This document shows positions 59,619-64,000 of a stretch of DNA of 64,000 bases, piece by piece. The position numbers and the translations under genes were made by a program. The stretch spans positions 4,030,001 to 4,094,000 of the forward strand of contig NC_035794.1 of assembly GCF_001653235.2 (NCBI RefSeq). The letters are read 5' to 3'. This DNA comes from Pochonia chlamydosporia 170 (Eukaryota > Ascomycota > Sordariomycetes > Hypocreales > Clavicipitaceae). Below the pieces are notes generated by a model. That model saw only the letters and a program-made list of their open reading frames with translations, made no database searches and was not told where the DNA came from. Position 1 is the first letter of the stretch; each line of letters starts with the position of its first letter.

Positions 59619-61282
59619 TTAAATTCCCATCATTACCATTTTAGTAGTAACATACTCGTCTACGCCATACTTGCTTCCCTCTCTGCCAAATCCACTCTCC
59701 TTGACTCCCCCGAAAGGTGCAGCTGGATCACTAATGGCTCCTGTACGGACGATGTTAGCAAACTAAAATGTCTTGGAAATTCCATGACGGTGATGACCGA
59801 GTTTCAGGCTGTGAACTTACCCGTATTAACACCCACCATGCCTACCTCCAATGCCTCTGCAACTCTCCAGCAACGGCTCACGTCCTTGCTGAAGAAGTAT
59901 CCGGCCAACCCTACCTCAGTATTATTCGCCAGCTGAATAGCCTCCTCCTCAGTGTCAAAGGGGAAGATGGCGGCCACCGGGCCAAAGGTCTCCTCCTGGC
60001 ATATTCTCATTTCAGGCGTCATATCAGCGAGGACAGTGAGATCAAAGAAATTAGGTCCCAATTCCGGGAGCCGATGTCCACCATGTGCCAAACGGGCGCC
60101 CTTTGCGACGGCATCTTTGACATGCTCGTCAACCTTCTGTACGGCGCGACCATGTATGAGTGGCCCATGGGTAGTGGTCTCACTCAACCCATCGCCAACG
60201 ACGAATTTCTTAACCTCGTCTACCAGAAGTCGCAAAAAGTCGTCATAAACACTGCGATGTACCAGAATCCTGTTTGCGCAAACGCAGGTCTGGCCGCTGA
60301 TGCGGAACTTGCATGCAATTACTCCCCGAATGGCAACTTGCAAGTCGGCGTCATCAAACACGATGAATGGAGCGTTTCCGCCGAGCTCAAATGAGAGCTT
60401 CTTAATCGTAGATGAAGCCTGGTTCATAAGCAACTTTCCTACTGGGGTAGATCCCGTGAAAGAGACCTTCTTGATAGTAGGGTGTGTTGTGAGAATCTTT
60501 CCAACCGCTACTGTATTCTCAGCAGCCGTGATGATGTTGACAACTCCTTTGGGAATTCCGGCTCTATGAGCGAGCTCCGCCAATGCGAGAGCAGAAAATG
60601 GAGCTTCGGCTGGTGCTTTGACTACAACAGAGCATCCGGCCGCCAGCGCTGGTCCAACTTTTCTGGTGATCATGGCAGCAGGGAAGTTCCAAGGCGCAAT
60701 TAAGCCACAAACTCCCACGGGCTCCTTGAGTGTGATGATGCGACAGCTGCGGTTGCTTGCAGTGATGGTGTCGCCGTAAATTCTTGCAGCTTCCTCGGAG
60801 AACCATTCGAAGAAACTGGCCGCGTAAGCAACCTCAGTTCTGGCATCTGCAAGAGGCTTGCCATTTTCTATGGTGATGATGTACGCTAGATCGTCAATGT
60901 TCTCTAGCATAAGATCACTCCAACGTCTGAGAAGACGGGCTCTGGTCCGAGGAGCTGTGTCACGAAATGCCTTGAAAGCTGTGCTGGCATGTGCGATGGC
61001 TGTCTCAGTATCGGCGGCATCAAATTCTGGGCAGGTGGCTATCTCCTTCATAGTAGATGGGTCTATTGTATGAGATGTAAGCCATGATCACCTATATGCT
61101 TGAAGTGAGATGTGACTTACTCTCTACGGCGAATCGACGACCCGACGCTGCGTCCACCCAAGCACCATTGACGTAGCATTTTGTCGGAAGAAGCGACGAG
61201 TCGCGGAGCTACATGAATACCGTTAATATTTTATTGAGTTTTACCTTTAGTATATTAGACTCACAGTGTATGAGGGGCTCAT
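59619..61282 (-). CDS. Succinate-semialdehyde dehydrogenase
   Basis: Four minus-strand exons: 61282-61265 (only six codons), 61208-61121, 61062-59821 and 59740-59619, encoding 489 residues. The start was found by joining the short first exon, MSPSYT, to [20 protein letters not shown]. The aldehyde dehydrogenase fold is complete: [32 protein letters not shown], the catalytic Glu261 in SFELGGNAP, Cys295 in [10 protein letters not shown] and [13 protein letters not shown]. The end, [21 protein letters not shown] with EYVTTK, is typical of SSADH. It oxidises succinate semialdehyde to succinate with NAD(P)+. It is divergent from the GABA transaminase that makes its substrate, so the two likely act as a GABA-catabolism pair. 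Confidence 0.94.
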
Positions 61283-61756
61283 CGTTGCTAAAATAATATA
61301 GACGAGGTACAAATGTGCATGCAACTATTTCCACTCTCTTAGATGACGTGGGCCGAGCAACTATATACTCTTCACAACCGGAACCGCCACGAATAACTCC
61401 ATTAAGCTCAAACGCACATAATTCTGATATTACTTACTAATTAAACAGTCAAAATTCCACTTCACCCAGACTCTTCAGTCGAAACACGGCATTTCCCGAC
61501 CAGCCGGTCGCATTGTAAGCCATCATGGTCATCTGGCGCCGGCATGTGGATCCGGGATCCGCGGCCGAAGAACGAGACCGGACCGGCTCATGGAAGCACT
61601 GGGGCAGATAGGTATATTAAAGGTAGCACCTCATGAAAGTAAGAAGCGTCTTCCAAAATAGCAAATAAAAGCACGGAGACAGCTCTTGATACGAGAAGAA
61701 GTTGTCTGCGTCTGAAATCAGCCTCACCACACACATCATAACACACCCTCCTCAAC
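61283..61756. promoter_or_regulatory. Shared divergent promoter of the GABA-catabolism pair
   Basis: The 474 bases lie between the start codons of SSADH and GABA transaminase. They contain CGG/CCG arrangements suited to Zn2Cys6 factors: GACCAGCCGGTC at 61498-61509 and ACCGGACCGG at 61577-61586, with two GGATCC words at about 61548-61560. In Aspergillus nidulans the Zn2Cys6 factor AmdR/IntA induces the GABA transaminase gene gatA, so a similar factor may act here. Confidence 0.5.
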
Positions 61757-63473
61757 ATGTCTGGAGTCCTCGATATTTCGGTGGCGACGGCAGTGCCTGG
61801 TCCTGCTTCCAAACAGGCCTCAGAGCAGCTCAACACCATTTTTGACTCTCGCGCAGTTCACTTTGTTGTGGATTACGATAAGAGCGAAGGAAACTAGTAT
61901 GCGAGCCCAATTTATTGCCCTTGCACCTGCGACAGTGTGCTAACAGCTTGTGCAGCATTGTCGATGTTGACGGCAACAGATATCTCGATGTGTAAGCTAC
62001 TTTATGGGAGAGAAAGGTGATGAACTCAACTAATGTAAGCAGCTACTCACAAATCGCCTCTATTCCTGTTGGCTACAACAACCCTGCTCTCATCAAAGCC
62101 GCCCAATCTCCTGAGATCATCTCAGCACTTGTCAACAGACCTGCCATCGGCAACTTCCCATCTAATCAATGGCACGACATCTTGAAGAATGGTCTGTTAG
62201 CAGCTGCGCCCCCCGGTCTGGACAAGATCTTCACCGCACAATCTGGCTCCGAAGCCAACGAGCTCGCCTACAAGGCAGCTTTCATGCTGTACCGACGAAA
62301 GCAGCGTGGCGAGGGTGTTGACTGGTCCGCCGAAGAGATCAGCTCATGCCTCAACAACGCCAAGCCTGGTTCCCCCGACCTCGCCATCCTCAGCTTTGCC
62401 AACTCATTCCATGGCCGTGGATTCGGCAGTTTGTCAACCACTCGATCAAAAGCCGTTCACAAACTGGACATTCCCTCGTTCAACTGGCCACAAGCTCCCT
62501 TCCCTGCGCTGAAGTATCCTCTTGAGAAGCACGAGGCTGAGAATGCCGCGGAGGAGAAGCGATGTCTCGCCAAGGTGGAAGAGCTTATTACTTCATGGCA
62601 CTGCCCGGTTGCTGGATTGATCGTTGAGCCTATTCAGAGTGAAGGTGGCGACAACCACGCCTCTGCTGCCTTCTTCCAGGGCTTGCGTGATATCACTGCT
62701 AAGCATGGCGTTATGATGATTGCCGACGAGGTGCAAACTGGATTTGGTGCGACTGGCAAGTTCTGGGGTCACCAGCACTGGAATCTCAATTCGCCTCCTG
62801 ATATGGTTACCTTTTCTAAGAAGGCGCAGACCGCTGGCTATTTCTTTGGCAACGCTCAGTTGGTCCCCGACAAGGCTTACCGTCAGTTCAACACGTACGT
62901 TTCAATATCCTTTTCATGCGGTGAACTGTTTGGATGCTAACTATCGCAGGTGGATTGGCGACCCAGCCCGTGTGATTATGAGCAAGGCTGTCGTTCAGGA
63001 GATCCTGAGCAAGGATCTCGCTGGCCAATGTGTAAGTTTAACCGTGGACTCGGCAGCTACGTGGCCAACTTCTAACAACACGTAGGCTCGCGTCGGTGAA
63101 GTCTTGTACAAAGAGTTTGAGAAGTTGGCCACCAAATATCCCAATCACGTTAAGAATTTGCGTGGTAAGGGCATGGGGTAAGTTGAACTGAATCCAGCAT
63201 TCATCCGCGCGTACTGACACACGACAGAACGTACATTGCATTCGACACCCAAGATGCTGCTGGCCTAGTCAAATCCATGAAGCAGCTCGGAATCAACATT
63301 GGAACCTGCGGTACCCAGACCGTGAGACTTCGACCCATGCTCATCTTCACTGAGGCTCACAGTAAGTTACGATCTCTTCATCTCAGGATGGACCGTGAAA
63401 TACAGACTACTAACCATTTATAGTTGCACCTTTGATGAGCGCTCTGGACCAAGCACTTGCTGCTTCTGCGTAA
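61757..63473 (+). CDS. 4-aminobutyrate (GABA) transaminase
   Basis: Seven exons: 61757-61896, 61956-61991, 62043-62894, 62950-63031, 63086-63177, 63228-63361 and 63424-63473, encoding 461 residues, in phase throughout. The class-III aminotransferase fold is complete: YIVDVDGNRYLDV, SQIASIPVGYNNP, FTAQSGSEANELAYKAAF, FANSFHGRGFGSLS, VEPIQSEGGDNHAS, MIADEVQTGFGATGKFWG and the PLP-binding Lys in VTFSKKAQTAGYFF (residue 318 or 319). It transfers the amino group of GABA to 2-oxoglutarate, giving succinate semialdehyde and glutamate, probably in mitochondria or cytosol. With the divergent SSADH gene it forms the catabolic end of the GABA shunt. The second exon is only 36 bases and its acceptor is GTAAGCAG. 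Confidence 0.95.
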
Positions 63474-63864
63474 ATTGAATTCCATTTTAAAAGTAAAATC
63501 AGTTTAAAATTATCAGCATTAAAATCTACTGGGAATGGGAGCATATTGTATCTAGTTGTTGCGCTGTTGTATATAGGCATATGAATTGGCTACCAGTTGC
63601 GCCGTAACTTTAGGGCACAGAATAGCAGATATTTATATATTTACCACTGTCATATCACTGTAGATAATCCTTGGCACGGCACTTGTCCAAGTGAGTCGCC
63701 ACTAACTAGAGAGAACTGGTTTGGCTGGTCATCTAAACTCCACACTTTGCGCCACGCGAAATCCTACCCATCGGAATGCAAATCTCAGTGCTCCATCTCA
63801 AGCTTCCATACCAGACCACATCATTATCGTGCTGAAGGACGTATCCATGTCGCCGTCGTAGGCC
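63474..63864. other. Downstream region of GABA transaminase
   Basis: This 391-base stretch is the 3' untranslated region and intergenic DNA, with AT-rich sequence at 63480-63560. No gene is supported. Confidence 0.45.
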
Positions 63865-64000
63865 ATGGATCTGCCGAATAGCCCTCAGCGGTCGAGGCAG
63901 CTTCGCATGGTGGAAAGAGACCGGAAGAGGGCGGCTCGGGCGTAAGTGCATCCGTGTTGTGCTTATGCTCTCCTGCAATTCACGCTGTGAACAGTGGATG
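63865..64000 (+). CDS. Possible 5' end of a gene running off the window
   Basis: An ATG at 63865 opens a short basic frame (MDLPNSPQRSRQLRMV, then ERDRKRAARA) that ends at a strong GTAAGT donor at 63942. A 53-base intron could close at CAG 63994, leaving six bases of a next exon. The high Arg/Lys content could fit a nuclear protein or a leader, but no family is recognisable from so little. It may be a chance frame. Confidence 0.3.

Noticed and set aside
1..64000. CRISPR array, bacterial operon or phage-like features
   Set aside because: Spliced genes throughout and no regularly spaced short repeats; this is fungal nuclear DNA.

Overview
The window is nuclear DNA of a filamentous ascomycete (Pezizomycotina). 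Nearly every gene is split by short introns of 47-93 bases with GT(RNGT)-AG borders and CTAAC/CTGAC-like branch sites, and the gene content is typically fungal: two Zn2Cys6 regulators, two Pth11/rhodopsin-type receptors (one with a CFEM domain), an OPT transporter, MFS permeases, a proteinase-K-type subtilisin and a GH95 fucosidase. The mix fits Sordariomycetes, perhaps Hypocreales, but that placement is inference. Exon structures were rebuilt by hand and checked for reading phase. Each gives an uninterrupted frame, except the amidase.

Layout. 1-255: the 5' end of a membrane-anchored protein on the minus strand. 256-5470: no recognisable gene. 5471-9728: a six-exon gene encoding a 1,317-residue fusion of a cholesterol-oxidase-type GMC flavoenzyme and an alpha/beta-hydrolase. 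10032-11620 (-): a seven-helix rhodopsin-domain receptor. 13710-15541: an amidase with an in-frame TAG. 15773-17396 (-): an MFS transporter. 17910-19381 (-) and 19873-21044 (+): a Zn2Cys6 regulator divergent from a Gal80-like oxidoreductase-fold protein. 21988-23262: a coiled-coil protein. 25573-27136: a CFEM Pth11-like receptor. 29029-29637 and 31141-31580: two secreted proteins, with a 92-base tandem repeat between them. 31581-35867: gene-poor and partly AT-rich.

The right half is denser. It holds an OPT transporter (35868-38497), SRP54 (38946-40587, -), a GH95 alpha-L-fucosidase (41069-43676, -), a XlnR-family Zn2Cys6 activator (44569-47535, -), a FucP-type sugar:H+ symporter (49056-50716), a short-chain dehydrogenase (51188-52186, -), an O-methyltransferase (54608-55370), a secreted subtilisin (55578-56884, -), a haloacid-dehalogenase-like hydrolase (58197-58919, -), succinate-semialdehyde dehydrogenase (59619-61282, -) and GABA transaminase (61757-63473, +). 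A possible gene start lies at 63865.

Two functional groups stand out. The last two genes are consecutive enzymes of the GABA shunt and share a 474-base divergent promoter. The fucosidase, XlnR-like activator, FucP-like permease and dehydrogenase together look like a module that releases, imports and oxidises L-fucose. That grouping is inferred from family membership and adjacency. A weaker group is the Zn2Cys6/Gal80-like divergent pair beside the MFS transporter and the broken amidase.
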